A DNA stretch of 64,000 nucleotides from Galeruca laticollis. Taxonomy: Eukaryota; Arthropoda; Insecta; Coleoptera; Chrysomelidae. Location of the stretch: positions 7,467,754 through 7,531,753 of the forward strand of contig OY998177.1 of NCBI GenBank assembly GCA_963921935.1. Reading direction: 5' to 3'. Numbering within the stretch: position 1 is the first letter of the stretch; every line of letters begins with the position of its first letter. The notes beneath the pieces were generated by a model. It saw only the letters and a program-made list of their open reading frames with translations. It did not search any database and was not told the DNA's origin. Shown one piece after another: positions 11,344 through 22,376 of this stretch. The translations under genes were made by a program, and so were the position numbers.

Positions 11344-11824
11344 ATAACTAGAAAGAAATGGAAATGTATAATGACCCATGCAAAATCAATGACAATTTTA
11401 CATAAAATCTGGGAAGTTGGCTGTGACTGCAGTACTTTGATTTAATGACGTTTCACATTATTCGCCATATTCAAATTTATAATAAAATATAAAATATTTA
11501 ACGTATTTGTTGAACAATTCTGGCTCAAATCCGGAACAAGAATATATATTCAAGGATATGAGCAATACTCTTCGTGAAATTATACCGTATTTCAACCATA
11601 CATCCGGTGTTGAGAAGAACAAAATCATATCGAAGTATTAATTTTATTTCATGAAACATAGACATTTAGTGGAAAAAACTCACAGCTCTCTACTTTATTT
11701 GCCATTGGCATCTACACGTGGCAGCAGTCAAGCCAGTGAAATTATAAATTATTAACTTGGAGCTAGGTCACGTAACAGAAAATGTTTTCGAGAAATTTAG
11801 GTTGTCGTCATGACAACCTGTCAA

Positions 11825-12045
11825 AGTAATTGCATCTGATTGGCTTGAACAACGGGTGAAAAATTTTCATTAGCATTTATTTGGTCAGTCATAATCTCAC
11901 AAAACTGTAGTCTGTCTGGGCCATCTTCATTTATTTTCCGTATCAAATGTAGATGAAATTTATGAAGTATCAATATCTTTTGAACCGTAGTGCACACAAA
12001 AAACAGGATCTTCTGCCAATTCTCTATCACTTGTGTAATCTAAGT
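11825..12045 (-). pseudogene. mariner transposase remnant, 3' portion (downstream of hAT insertion)
   Basis: The minus-strand frame reads ILHKFHLHLIRKINEDGPD and then EIMTDQINANENF, which corresponds to the mariner stretch just before the first catalytic aspartate. The catalytic DDE region is not present after it, so the copy is truncated. It is the continuation of the N-terminal fragment at 14410-14659; the two were separated by the hAT element at 12046-14409. Confidence 0.65.
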
Positions 12046-14409
12046 CAAGGGTCTCCACCCAGTCAATGTTTTACTGTTGTTACTATTGCTGTGATAAGTT
12101 GAATGGAAGAGAATGAAAACACAGAGTGATAATTACTCGGTTTTATTTACTTGCAAGGTATAACTTTACGACAGAAATTATGACGCAGAAAACTCAACTT
12201 AAGTATTTTAAGCTTAAGCATAATAATAACTAACAAATGATTAAATTCAAATTAATCCCACCAATAAAACAAAAAAAACGCTAAGGAGATTTATGTAATT
12301 GTGATTTTCCATCGACAATTGTTTGTAGTTGTGAATTAATTTTACTTGTACCAATTATTAGAAGAGATTTAAGATGCTCATCGGTTAATTAAGATCTATA
12401 AACATTTTTTGTGTACTTCATCTTGAAAAACGTTTTCTCACACAAGTACGAAGTACCAAAAACAGAAAACAACCCACGAGCAAATTATCAAATTGTGCCA
12501 GTGGAAGACTCTTATGAAATTCCAACAAAGATGAATTTTGATACTTGTTCTTAAACATATCACTGCACTGTGAATCAATAATTTCCATTTGGACTTCCGG
12601 AACCAGGGTTTCAATGTCAGAATCAGAAGAATTTTGAAAAAGCTTAATTTCATTCACAATGACATCAAAATCTGAGAAACGAGTATCGAAATTTATCTTA
12701 AAAGCACTCAAAGCACGTAACTACGATTGAAATAATATAATTTTCTGCCTGAACGATTTGATATTGGTGTATAAATCAGGAAGAAGCTGCTTTTCTCCTT
12801 GCAATCTCAAATTCAGTTCGTTCATATGATTTGTCAAATCGACATAGAATGCTAATTTCCACAGCCATTCACTAAATCGGCACAAGGGCGATGCTTCTCA
12901 TTCAAAAAAATGTCTATCTCTGCTCGAAGTTCAAAAAAGCGCTTAAGGACTTTTCCGCAACTAAGCCAGCGTGCGGCAGTTTGATATGGCAAATCATTCC
13001 TCCGATATTTTCAATATACTCGCGGAATTGTCAGTGATTCAGCCCTGTGGATCTGATAAAATTAACAACTGATATGACTGGTCTTTGAACTTCAGACAAA
13101 TTCAAACATTTTCCGCACAAGGACTGTTGATAAATGATACAATGTAATACTAATGGTTTTGAACCACCATCATTTTCTACAGCCTTTGATACAAGTGCGA
13201 CCCCTACTTTATTTTTACCACACATATTTTTACCTCCATCGGTGGTGATAGATTCCAAGTTTTTCCATCGAAGGTTTTTTTATTAATGGCATTTTCAACT
13301 CCCTCAAAAATATTTGCCCCAGTTGTCGTGCCGTGAATACTATCAATATCAAGAGGTTTTTTATACACTTCATAGCTTTTATCGACTCTAATAAAAATCA
13401 ACACCTGAGCAGTAGCTGACACATTCGTTGATACATCCAAGGCTAGAGAAAACAATTCAAGATGTCCATTTTTGTCAGACAGTTGAGATAATTTATTTTC
13501 TGCGATGTCTTGCACCCTCTGAGCAACTGTATTTGCTGACAAACTTACACCTTTCAATAAATTTACTTTTTCGGGGTATATTCCTTTAGCTACTGCAATC
13601 AAGCATTCTTTTATCATTTCTCCATCGGTGAATGGTTTTCCACGTTTTGCGATTGCAAGAGCCACACGAAAACTGGCGCGACTTGCAGACTCTTGCTCAG
13701 TATTTGCTTTTGTAAACAAAGATTGCTGCGATTTCATTCCGCGCTTCAAAGCTTGAAATTTTTCCGTCCGCAGTATTCCTGTATATTTAGAGTAATTTTG
13801 AAGATGTTTCGATTCATAGTGACGTTTAATGTTATATTCTTTGAGAACAGCTATGGTTTCATTACAAATTAAACAAAGCGCCTTTTTACTGCACTCAATA
13901 AAAAAATACTGAAGGTTCCATTTATCTTGAAACGTTCTGCATTCACTGTCAATTTTTCGCTTCTTTTCCATATCAATAAATCACATATAAAAACCAGTCT
14001 AATCAAAATACCCTTATTACTTCATTTCGCAATAGGCAACTTCGCTTCCTTCGCCTTTCCCGCGCAAACTGACTCGCTAAGGCGCCGCTAGCCTTTTTAT
14101 ACCTATGCAATTAAGGCCATCTAGAAATTATCGGAAAAACTAGCCAGAACTAGAACTTTCTCGAACCAATGCGGAAATTACCAAATATACCACCTGTTAG
14201 TGGTTAGCTGAAATAGATAGTACCTAGAACAGTACATAGTATCACTATTCGTCACTAGATGTCGTTACGTGTCACAATACACAATCAATAGTGATTTAAA
14301 TGCAATAAAAGCCTATATTTGCTTAGGTGGGCAAAAAAAGTGTTATGGCCCTTGCAACATATCGAAAAAAATATTATTGCCCCAAGGCTTCAAAGTTTGG
14401 AGACCCCTG
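12046..14409 (-). mobile_element. hAT element, 2.36 kb, inserted in a mariner copy
   Basis: The ends are short inverted repeats: CAAGGGTCTCCA at 12046 and, on the opposite strand, CAGGGGTCTCCA ending at 14409, typical of hAT elements (CAGGGGTCTCC class). The body encodes a minus-strand transposase of the ZBED5/GTF2IRD2-like type. The expected 8-bp target duplication is only half matched (ATCTAAGT on the left, GCATAAAT on the right), consistent with an old insertion. Flanking DNA on both sides belongs to one mariner transposase frame, which fixes the insertion point. Confidence 0.75.
12372..13971 (-). pseudogene. hAT transposase, ZBED5/GTF2IRD2-like, frameshifted
   Basis: Starting at 13971, the first 255 codons are open. 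Residues 33-57 form a BED-type finger (LCLICNET, then KRHYESKH). The ALDVSTNVSATAQVLIFIR segment is the usual early RNase-H-fold strand of these transposases. A one-base loss in an A run near 13260 breaks the frame; reading resumes as NLESITTDGGKNMCG. Further stops lie at about 12720-13030. The C-terminal hAT dimerisation region is recognisable at 12711-12418 (KINFDTRFSDF, then EIIDSQCSDMFK and the LPLAQFDNLL block). Family members are about 600 residues, which fits the span. It is not functional as it stands. Confidence 0.75.
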
Positions 14410-14659
14410 GCATAAATTAATATGACCTACAATTGCTATTTCTGCCGCTGCAGTTCTGACACGACTTTCATAGACCTTTGTTTTTATAAACTAGTGACCC
14501 CGTTTCTCGAAATTTTACTACTAACTCTAATACTTGTGACTGATAAAGATGGTCGTATTCCTGAAACTGATTAAATAAATGCACTCTTCTTCTTGCACAA
14601 TTCTTGTTTTCAAAAAATGTGGAGATAGCATCAATTCGTTCTGCAAGTAAATATACCAT
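14410..14659 (-). pseudogene. mariner transposase remnant, N-terminal part
   Basis: It reads MVYLLAERIDAISTFFENK, then QSQVLELVVKFRETGSLVYK, then YESRVRTAAAEIAIVGHI. This is the helix-turn-helix region of insect mariner transposases (motif KFxETGSVxxK). Compared with the usual motif it has substitutions but no stop up to the hAT junction at 14409. Its continuation is at 11825-12045. Confidence 0.65.
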
Positions 14660-14699
14660 TTAAGTACTCAAAAGATATCTCAATTGATTCACTAACATC

Positions 14700-17240
14700 T
14701 GTCTTAGTATCAAACAACACCAATTTTTTACAAAATTCGCTTTTATTTACTTTTAATGTGACAAAAATATTCAAATATTTTCTAAACATAGGCGTAACTT
14801 CTCATATTTAAAAGTTGTTACTCTCACAACTTTTCTGGCAAAGACGTTGTAAATATCGAGGAAAAATCATGTACGAATACTAAATGTAGATACCTTTCTA
14901 ATGATGTCCACACATGGTACATTTCCTATTGGAAATTAACGTCTTGGGGAAGTGAAATGAAGAGGGTAGACTTATGACAGATATCTGTATTGTAAAAATG
15001 TAGGAGAAGGGGGGCATGACGGCTTTTTTGTTTACAAACGAAAATCACATTGAGTGTCTTATCGATGTAATTTACGTAGATAGTCAATAATTTCTGCGAA
15101 AATAATTAACGATAAAGTATTGAGTAAATAAATGAACTATAGAAAGGCCGCTTCTGAATGAGGTAGTTCCATATGTGCCTTCAACCACAGTAGTCACGAC
15201 TGTATCTTTAACGGCCCCAGCATCCCATCCTGAAGCAGTTACAACGAGACATGAAGTTACAACAGAATCATACACTCCAGTTAGAATTGCCCCACTAACA
15301 ATTTGCTGTTTTATAATAGTCGTAGAAATATTTTGGCAATAAATATTATAAAAATATGTTAGTCTCAGAAACATTTTCAAAATGTTTATAAAATATCTAG
15401 AAACACAAAATGGGCGTAATTTATAAGACATTTTGTTTATATAATATAATTTATAATTGCTGTAGCAACTACTGTAAAACAGATATACAATGTTTATTAA
15501 AATACAATAAAATTGTTGAATGAAATATTTGTAAGTGTTTAATAAATGTGCTAGAAAGCGTCTCAAATGTTATTATGCGATACTTATATAAAGATTGTAT
15601 ATATGTTTTATAATTGAATTACATGCCACATTATTGCTATTGTAGCCGTATTAATAAATCAACTTTGTTTGATTAATATGTTTGTAAAAAGTTAAATTGT
15701 TTCCAAATAATTATATTGCACAGTTGCTGGTGACAATAAATGAATGCATACAAGAACAGCACCCACTTTAGAAATAAAATGAAAATGTCCAAATGTTGTA
15801 ACTTAAATTTGTGCAAATATAAGTCTCAGACTGAAAGAAAATGTTGATACGAAACAAATTTTAATGTGATTTATATGGTATAAAGGTAGTGAATTTTTCG
15901 TGCGCTCCAATTTCATCAAGTTTTTCTAAGAATTTTAGAAGCTGAAAAATTGAAAACATAAGTTTTAGTAGTAATATTTGAAGTTACTAGTTGTTTTCTT
16001 GTAACTTTGTGTATACTCGTTGTTATTTTCACATAAAACTATTTGAAATAGTGGAATATATTTTAATCTTTAGAGATATTATTAAAATTTTATCTATATC
16101 TGATTATTAACATGGCTGCCAGTAATATAACAGTGGTCAAAGTAGGTTTTATAAAATAATTTTCCGACGTTTGTGATAATTTCAAAATTCTTATAAAATA
16201 TACTTCATTTTCAAAAGAACCCAACAAAACAACACCGTATTTTAAAATCATAATGAATAAAGGAATTGATAATCAACTTTAACAGAATTATATATTTTTA
16301 TAACATTTTAAAGTGTAAATATGACTAAACGAAGAGATGCAAGCCGCTTAACCCAGCATCTCTCCTTAAATATTCTCCTCCAAAATGTATTCATACAGAT
16401 GTACGCTTATCTCATCTGAAAAGTTACATTTAAGAGGATGAAGGAGTTACTGATAACTTCGTGATCTGTCAAAGCTATGTACATACTTAACTATTAATTT
16501 TCCGTCCCATCAAGGCATATGTTATTAGTATTTGTAAATGAGATAGATAAGGATAATACCTCGAAGAAAGGCATGTCGGCCTTGAATAAAGCCAATATTG
16601 AAATATTGCGAATTACATCCCAGACGTATGTCTCTTTATAGCCCTAATAGCATTATTACATTCGCAAGAATCTGATGGAGATAACAAGTGATAAATCCTT
16701 CTTGATGCAATAATGCTATAGTGTTGAATAACATTCATGAAAATCGCATTCAAATCAGTGAATGAGACCGTGTTCTTGCCAAAAATTACAGCACTCCTGC
16801 ACTTCCTTAACTCAATGCCAACCAATTTTCTAGCGTGCATACGACGTGGCGCGCACCCTACGTCTCGTATGAAACGTCAAACTGACACGTTTTCTCGAGC
16901 CTTTTGTAACAATTAACAGAAACTAAATTGTATAATTCTGCAAAGTTATCGACGTTTAAAGAAAACAAATATTTCCTCTATACATTTTTATACCCACCCC
17001 TTCATGCCAAAAAACCTGAAAATAAAGAAGTTTTCCATTTAATCAATGTTGTATCCCCATTGTGCGACCATGTTAAAGCTCATATTTTCTATGTGTGCAT
17101 ACATATTTTCCTTTAAATAGATAGGTTTTTGTAAATTGGCGATAAGTCAATTTCAATATTTTGATCGAGGGCCACTTTTATGTTGTCCCTGAATATTAGT
17201 AGACAATTTTTATTAATTCACTTTTATTATAAGAACTACG
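14700..17240. other. mostly empty; one GC-richer exon-like patch
   Basis: AT-rich with no recognised gene. 15111-15315 stands out by higher GC and an open minus-strand frame (SGAILTGVYDSVV, then TASGWDAGAV) preceded by an AG that could be an acceptor (AAAACAG at about 15316). 16540-16865 is a second GC-richer patch with a 75-residue minus frame that I do not recognise. Neither has enough support to call a gene. Confidence 0.35.
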
Positions 17241-17316
17241 CAGGTTTAAATTTTTTTTTATTCAAACTAATCTGCTTCCACCCAAGGTGATTAGTGGTGT
17301 ATAACAATATACAATA

Positions 17317-18786
17317 TTAAATTTTGTTTAGTAAATTAATGTCTTTTAAGAATCCCATCAATTTTTCAACTGGGTAATTTACACCTAAGAGTATATTTAA
17401 ATCTGTAGGTAATCTATATTTTAGCCGGTTCGTGTCACACTTAGTGCAATTAATCAGGACATCTTTCACTGTCAAATGTTCTTGATATAGATCACATATA
17501 GGAGCATTGTCTTTATTGAAAAGATAAGTATGCGTAAATTTGCAATGCCCTATTCTAAGTCTAGTAACAATCACTTGTGCTCTGCGTGTTGTGGTTGGAT
17601 GCTTCCACATCGTCACTGACTTAAATTCGCGAAGTTTGTCTTGCGATCGCTGCCAGTCTTGTTGCCAGTGGCTGTGAACTTTTTCCCGAATTAATGTTCT
17701 CAAGTCACTCACCACGCACTTTGTTATGAGTTCGGCATTAACGTTTACGATTGCGTTACGCGCACATTGGTCCGCTTCTTCGTTGCCTCTGATGCCAATG
17801 AGAGCAGAAATCCACATGAAATCGACAGATTTATTGTCATTCTGGATATTATGAAGCTGTGATTTAATTGATTCTAGTATTGGGTGCTTGGAATGAGGAT
17901 GTTTCAAGGAATGAATGCTACTTAAGGAATCAGTTAAAATTAGGGTTTTGAGATTTGGAAAGGAGATAATTACTTTGAGGGCATGAAATATAGCATAGAG
18001 TTCTGCCGTATATATGCTAGTGTGAGTGGAGAATTTTATGCTGTAAGATTCAGTTGTAGTCATTATTGCAGCACCCACTCCAGCCTCCGATTTCGAAGCA
18101 TCCGTGTAGACTAAGTTAAAGTCATTGTAGTCATGCAGTATCCTGTTTTCTGCGAATATTTCATAGCGATTTGTATCCCTGTCAAGCATAGTCAGGTTAG
18201 TACGGCAGCGAGGGGTAGAAATTGTCCACAAAGCTGGATGTTCGACAGTGGATGGAAACATTGTTGGGAGCTCTAAATTAAACTTCTGAAAAAGGTCTCT
18301 AACTCTGGCGTAAAATGGCTTAAATAGATGCAGCTTTTTATCAAAAAGATCCCTATATCTGTTGTTGAATGTGTTACTTAAACTGGTTTTCAGCATTAGT
18401 GGATATTGCAGCCGCGTAATTCAAACTCAATATAGAGCGTCTGTAGCTTAATGATGGTTCACCAAGAAGACTTTGGATACTGGTATTAGGGGATGTTGTA
18501 AACGAGCCTAAAGCTATTCTTAATGCGGTATTATGGATAACATCAAGTTTGCGAAGTACAGTTTTTCTGGCAGATGCATAAGCTATGGAGCCGTAATCTA
18601 TTTTTGATATGATGAGCGTTTTATATATAAGCAGTAGCGTTGCATGGTCTGATCCCCAATTTATATTTCCTAGTCTTTTCATTATATTAAGCCACTTCAT
18701 ACATGTTTGGACCAACTTTTCTATGTGATCTTTCCAGGTAAGCTTATGGTCAAAGATCATTCCTACAAATACTGACTTGTTTGTCC
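17317..18786 (-). pseudogene. I-group LINE ORF2, 3' half: RT thumb, RNase H, C-terminal knuckle
   Basis: The upstream piece (18786-18374) aligns with the thumb of the intact element's ORF2 (DHKLTWKDHIEKLV, IDYGSIAYASA, VIHNTALRI). The downstream piece (18396-17317) carries RNase H: VYTDASKSEAGVGAAI, then SIYTAELYAIFHALK, LTDSLSSIHSL and GNEEADQCARNA. The last step of the RNase H region reads ALIGIRGNEE where family members have PSHxGIxGNEE, so the usual His is lost. A Cys-rich end (CDLYQEHLTVKDVLINC) replaces the normal CxxC...H...C with several ligands changed. The two pieces are in different frames with a short overlap. A pseudogene. Confidence 0.75.
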
Positions 18787-19405
18787 GATGAAAAACAGAA
18801 TAAATAGTCACAAATATGACAAACGAAACAAAACGGCACTCACTATCCATGTTTCAGAAAACCAACACGAATTTGATTTCGAAAATACAAAAATTCTTCG
18901 AAGTGAGAACCACACAAAAAAACGCGAAGTTCTAGAAATGATAGAAATACAAAGAAAAACCAGCTGCGTACATTTTAAGACTGACACAAAAAATCTTAGT
19001 AAAATTTATAATAATATTATAAAAACTTAGAAATATAGAGAAACACGTAACACATTCCAAGTATAATACATTTATTACCACTCCCTATATAAATATGAAA
19101 TCCATTCCAATACCAGTCAACACAAAAACGACACAATAAAATCTCCATACACCTGCTTTCATTGTATAGAACAAATACTCGTATATTCAAATGAAAATTT
19201 TCATCAATGAATGTCATGTTTTTTAAAATGTTCGTTTTGTTTGGGTGTGAGTTATGTTCTGTTATGTGATACGTCCGAAACATCTATAAAGTATATGAAT
19301 AATCAAATGAACGTTCTGTCGAAGGTAAGATTTATTTGTTTTGCTCTTAAAATTCTTTTTGTAACTTGTACCTTTTCTTTTAGTTTAAACAAAAAAAATA
19401 AATTT

Positions 19406-19434
19406 CTGATGAAAGTCATGGAAAGACCGAAACG
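19406..19434 (+). ncRNA. hammerhead-ribozyme-like core in PLE tail
   Basis: CTGATGA (19406-19412), a short hairpin GTC...GAC, then GAAAC (19429-19433) in the order of a hammerhead core. PLEs are known to carry hammerhead motifs near their ends. The stem II candidate is only about 3 bp and I did not establish stems I and III. Confidence 0.4.
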
Positions 19435-19551
19435 TTGAATAAAAATGTATTAACTACTAGTTAAATGTCTTTTAAAATGGTCCTCAATCCCAAGAAAACA
19501 AAATAAACAATATATACTTAAATAAAAAAGACCAAGAACAAAAAAAAGCGA

Positions 19552-19555
<4 letters not shown>

Positions 19556-19634
<79 letters not shown>
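19556..19634. repeat. (AT)n microsatellite
   Basis: About 79 bp of uninterrupted AT dinucleotides at the 3' side of the PLE fragment. Confidence 0.95.
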
Positions 19635-19637
<3 letters not shown>

Positions 19638-19659
19638 AGTATTTCTTAAACCATTATAT

Positions 19660-19985
19660 ATTTATCTTTTTTGGATTGTTCTTGGGTATAGAACAACAAG
19701 AGCTTCGATATCTGAGTTTACATGGAAGTAATCTGATTGAAAAGATTTACTTATTAAAGTTATCACGCCTCCACTGGCACGTTTGGTGTTGTTACGAGTT
19801 TTGGAGAAAAATTGAAATTGACTGTTTGAATAGCTGCTGGTTTGAGATTGGATTCTTGAAGGCATATGATGTCCGGAGAGTATTCTTTAATAATAACTTG
19901 TAGCATACCAAGTCGATGGTAGAAACCATCTATGCTCCATTGAAGAATGGAGTTGAATTTTGCAGTAATTTAAGAGGGTTATGGG
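19660..19985 (-). pseudogene. I-group LINE ORF2, endonuclease start (fragment)
   Basis: The minus strand from 19985 reads FNSILQWSIDGFYHRL, then EYSPDIICLQESNLK, and, in a shifted frame, KTRNNTKRASGGVITLIS and DIEALVVL. These correspond to the start of the apurinic-type endonuclease of the intact LINE (QWNQNGF, CLQETNLK, RASGGVAIL), including the first catalytic Glu. A frameshift separates the two parts and the rest of the domain is replaced by the PLE insertion. Confidence 0.7.
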
Positions 19986-20000
19986 CGACAAATTAATTAT

Positions 20001-21258
20001 TAGAAGATGAATCCGATTCAGAGTCAATTAAGTCTTGTAAATATCTTTTTTTAAGTTTGGTGATTCTCGTTTTTGTTGCCTTGTTATTTATGTGGGGATA
20101 TACTTCGGTTAACACAGTAGAAAGCGCAAGGAGATCAGATGTGAAATCTAGAGCTATATTCACAGGTTGGGGTGAGCCGTTTATGTTATCTAATAAAACA
20201 ATTAATTGGTCGTAGTCAAGAATGAAAGGTGGCGAATGATTTTAGATGTCCTCTTTGCAGGAGATGCTTGATTGTTTCTTGCTCAATTTAATCTTTTTCA
20301 GAGTTGGTTTTGGTTTAGGGAATAATTTTTTTGGCGTTATGTTATTATCGCTATCGGGTGTGGTATCTTCCATGGGTCTTTTGCATATTGGGGATATCTG
20401 TTGCTTCCGTGTCTGCTTCCATATTCATTGAAGTTGTGGACGTCTCTTGACTAAGTGGAGAGTCTTCTGTTATTGGATCAGAAGTCAATTTTTGTGTATT
20501 AATGTTATTTGTTGACAAAGATTGTGGGAGAGTTTGGATTGGGGTTGTAAGAAGAGTTTCGGAAGTCGTAAGCGGTTGATTATTTGATGTTGAACTGTAT
20601 GTATTAGGTAATGATTGGTTGGAGCTATTGATACATTGTGAGGCTATATGACCCTCAGCTTTGCATTTGTAGCATGTTAGTCCGTCTTTTTGGAGGAAAC
20701 CTCTGTAGCTGGTTTGTTCGAATTCAATCAATATGGAGTCTGGATGCTGTTGAGTATAAGGGCTTACGTAAATCTGTCTTCTGAAACTCAGGATTTGACT
20801 ATACTCAAGTAATGTTGCACCGATTCTTAGAAACGTCATGGGAGAAACTGAATTTAGACCTATTTTTGATATTTCATCTGTTAGCAGTTGATGTGGGATG
20901 GTTGGACTTACATTGGAAAGTATGATTCTATCAGCCGGAATTATGAGTCGACGCGCTACTAGTTCTTCGCCGTTGATGGTAATGGAGCCATAATTGTTCA
21001 TGAAGTTATCAACTACTGATTTGTCCGCTAAGTACATACAAACTCGATTGTGCGGAAGCCTTGATGAAAAAATAATATTTTTTGGTTGAATGATTGATCC
21101 TAATGGGATCAGGTAATCCTGTAATTTATCATTGTTGATAGCGCAAAAAACGATTGCTTGTTACTTGCTTGGAAAAACAGCTTGGTTGACTGCTGATGAA
21201 TAACTTCTGATAACTGTTGTAAGAGTATTTGAGTGTGAATCATTGATAGAAGACATCA
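20001..21258 (-). pseudogene. I-group LINE ORF1 (gag-like), one stop
   Basis: From an ATG at about 21258 the frame runs SSINDSHSNTLTT, then after one in-frame stop (near 21160) DYLIPLGSIIQPKNI, SNVSPTIPHQLL and a single zinc knuckle CYKCKAEGHIASQC (C-x2-C-x4-H-x4-C). A Ser/Thr/Gln-rich linker follows. The tail (FILDYDQLIVLLDNI, then TRITKLKKRYLQDL) matches the end of ORF1 at 49248-50495. It would bind the element's RNA. It is in a separate frame from 20351 downward, so at least one frameshift is present. Confidence 0.7.
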
Positions 21259-21290
21259 TTAAAATTTGATTTTATTTCGACGGAATTTGG

Positions 21291-21968
21291 AGTACGTCCC
21301 TGGCCGCTATTAGTAAATAGTAGTCTGCGAAACTAGTTTGTTGCTTTTTATAGGTGATGTATTACTTGAATTGACCGTGTTTATGATGTAGAATTCACTC
21401 AGTTTAGATAATTTGAAAAACAATATAAGTAAAGTGAACTTACAGTTTCTAAAAGTACTTCTTACTGATCAGAACTAATTAAAAAAGGTTCAAACTAACT
21501 AAATTTGTAATATTTCGAGAACTGCACAAAACTAGTCTAGTCACTTGTTCTGTCAGAGCCCGTTTACAATTTTGAATTAATTGTAATTTTTAGAAATTAG
21601 AAATCAACCATCACCTGTTAAATCTAGTGCATTCCAATTATTATTACTTGAATTGCCAGCTCTGCTCAAGAATTTTACGAGACTCCATGTACAGATTATA
21701 AATAAATACTATTGTGAATATTTTAATTAAATATATAAAAATTTCCATCACGGTCCTGTTCGTTCTGTTGTTCGGTGTATCAACGTATTTTATCGATATT
21801 TTTAAAATAAATCACCTTCTTTCGCGTCAAAGTCATGTCATAAAAAGATCAACCAACTCAATTTCATGCAAACATTGTGCCCATTCTTGCACTTATAAAA
21901 CATTTTTAATATTTCTTTTAACTTTTAACCTATAAATTTGTTGTTTATTATTTGGTGGATGGCACCAT
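21291..21968. other. no gene seen
   Basis: Sequence between the LINE and the large DNA transposon, AT-rich. The open frame at 21714-21935 has no recognised motif. Confidence 0.45.
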
Positions 21969-22120
21969 TAGTGCAGGGGCCACACTAGTGAGGACTGTTG
22001 CACGGAAGTGTATAGAGAATTTCTTTTCAAAACTTAGTTTCTATATGCCTAAGGATATGTTTTAGCTTGGGTACGCATTTCTGTTATGGGGAGGTTTCTC
22101 CCAATATGGCGCCCAAGATG
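21969..22120. repeat. left terminal inverted repeat of the Academ-like element
   Basis: About 150 bp, inverted copy of 27150-27303 with scattered differences. It includes the GGGGAGGTTTCTCCCAATATGG block, which is itself a near-palindrome (GGGAGAAACCTCCCC on the right side). Confidence 0.85.
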
Positions 22121-22376
22121 GCGCATATGTAGATTTATTAGAAAACGTCTTATATTTCGGAAACTATTGCTGGTAGCTCAAAATTGAAAAGGACTAAAAT
22201 TGATAAGTAGATAATTTTACATTAGATGCTTTAAGATTTATGAAAACAACATCATATATATTGAAATTTATTTAATTTTTTTTAAGGGTCATAAAATGTC
22301 TAATTTTAAAAGTCTAATTTTAATTATTGTGTGTTTTGTTTCAGAATTATAGAAAACCATTTGACAGACAAAAAAC

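Larger units (their letters stand above)
18787..19655 (+). mobile_element. Penelope-like element 3' fragment with GIY-YIG tail
   Basis: At 18788-19030 the plus strand encodes KNRINSHKYDKRNKTALTIH, then NQHEFDFENTKIL and KKREVLEMIEI. This is the C-terminal half of the GIY-YIG endonuclease found in Penelope-like retroelements. The 5' end cuts directly into the LINE ORF2 codons at 18786, so this is a 5'-truncated insertion. Downstream are a hammerhead-like motif (19406-19434) and an (AT)n tract (19556-19634). LINE sequence resumes near 19660. Confidence 0.65.
17250..21290 (-). mobile_element. decayed I-group LINE, interrupted by a Penelope-like fragment
   Basis: The minus-strand order is ORF1 (21258 to about 20000), endonuclease start (19985-19660), a foreign insert (18787-19655), then the RT tail, RNase H and C-terminal knuckle (18786-17317), ending in an A-rich tail near 17250. 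The sequence is colinear with the intact LINE at 48936-54399 but clearly diverged, so it is a different subfamily. The whole RT core is missing at the insert. Not capable of movement. Confidence 0.75.

Noticed and set aside
12046..14409. intact 8-bp target duplication for this hAT element
   Set aside because: Only four of eight positions agree (ATCTAAGT versus GCATAAAT), so I do not claim a duplication.
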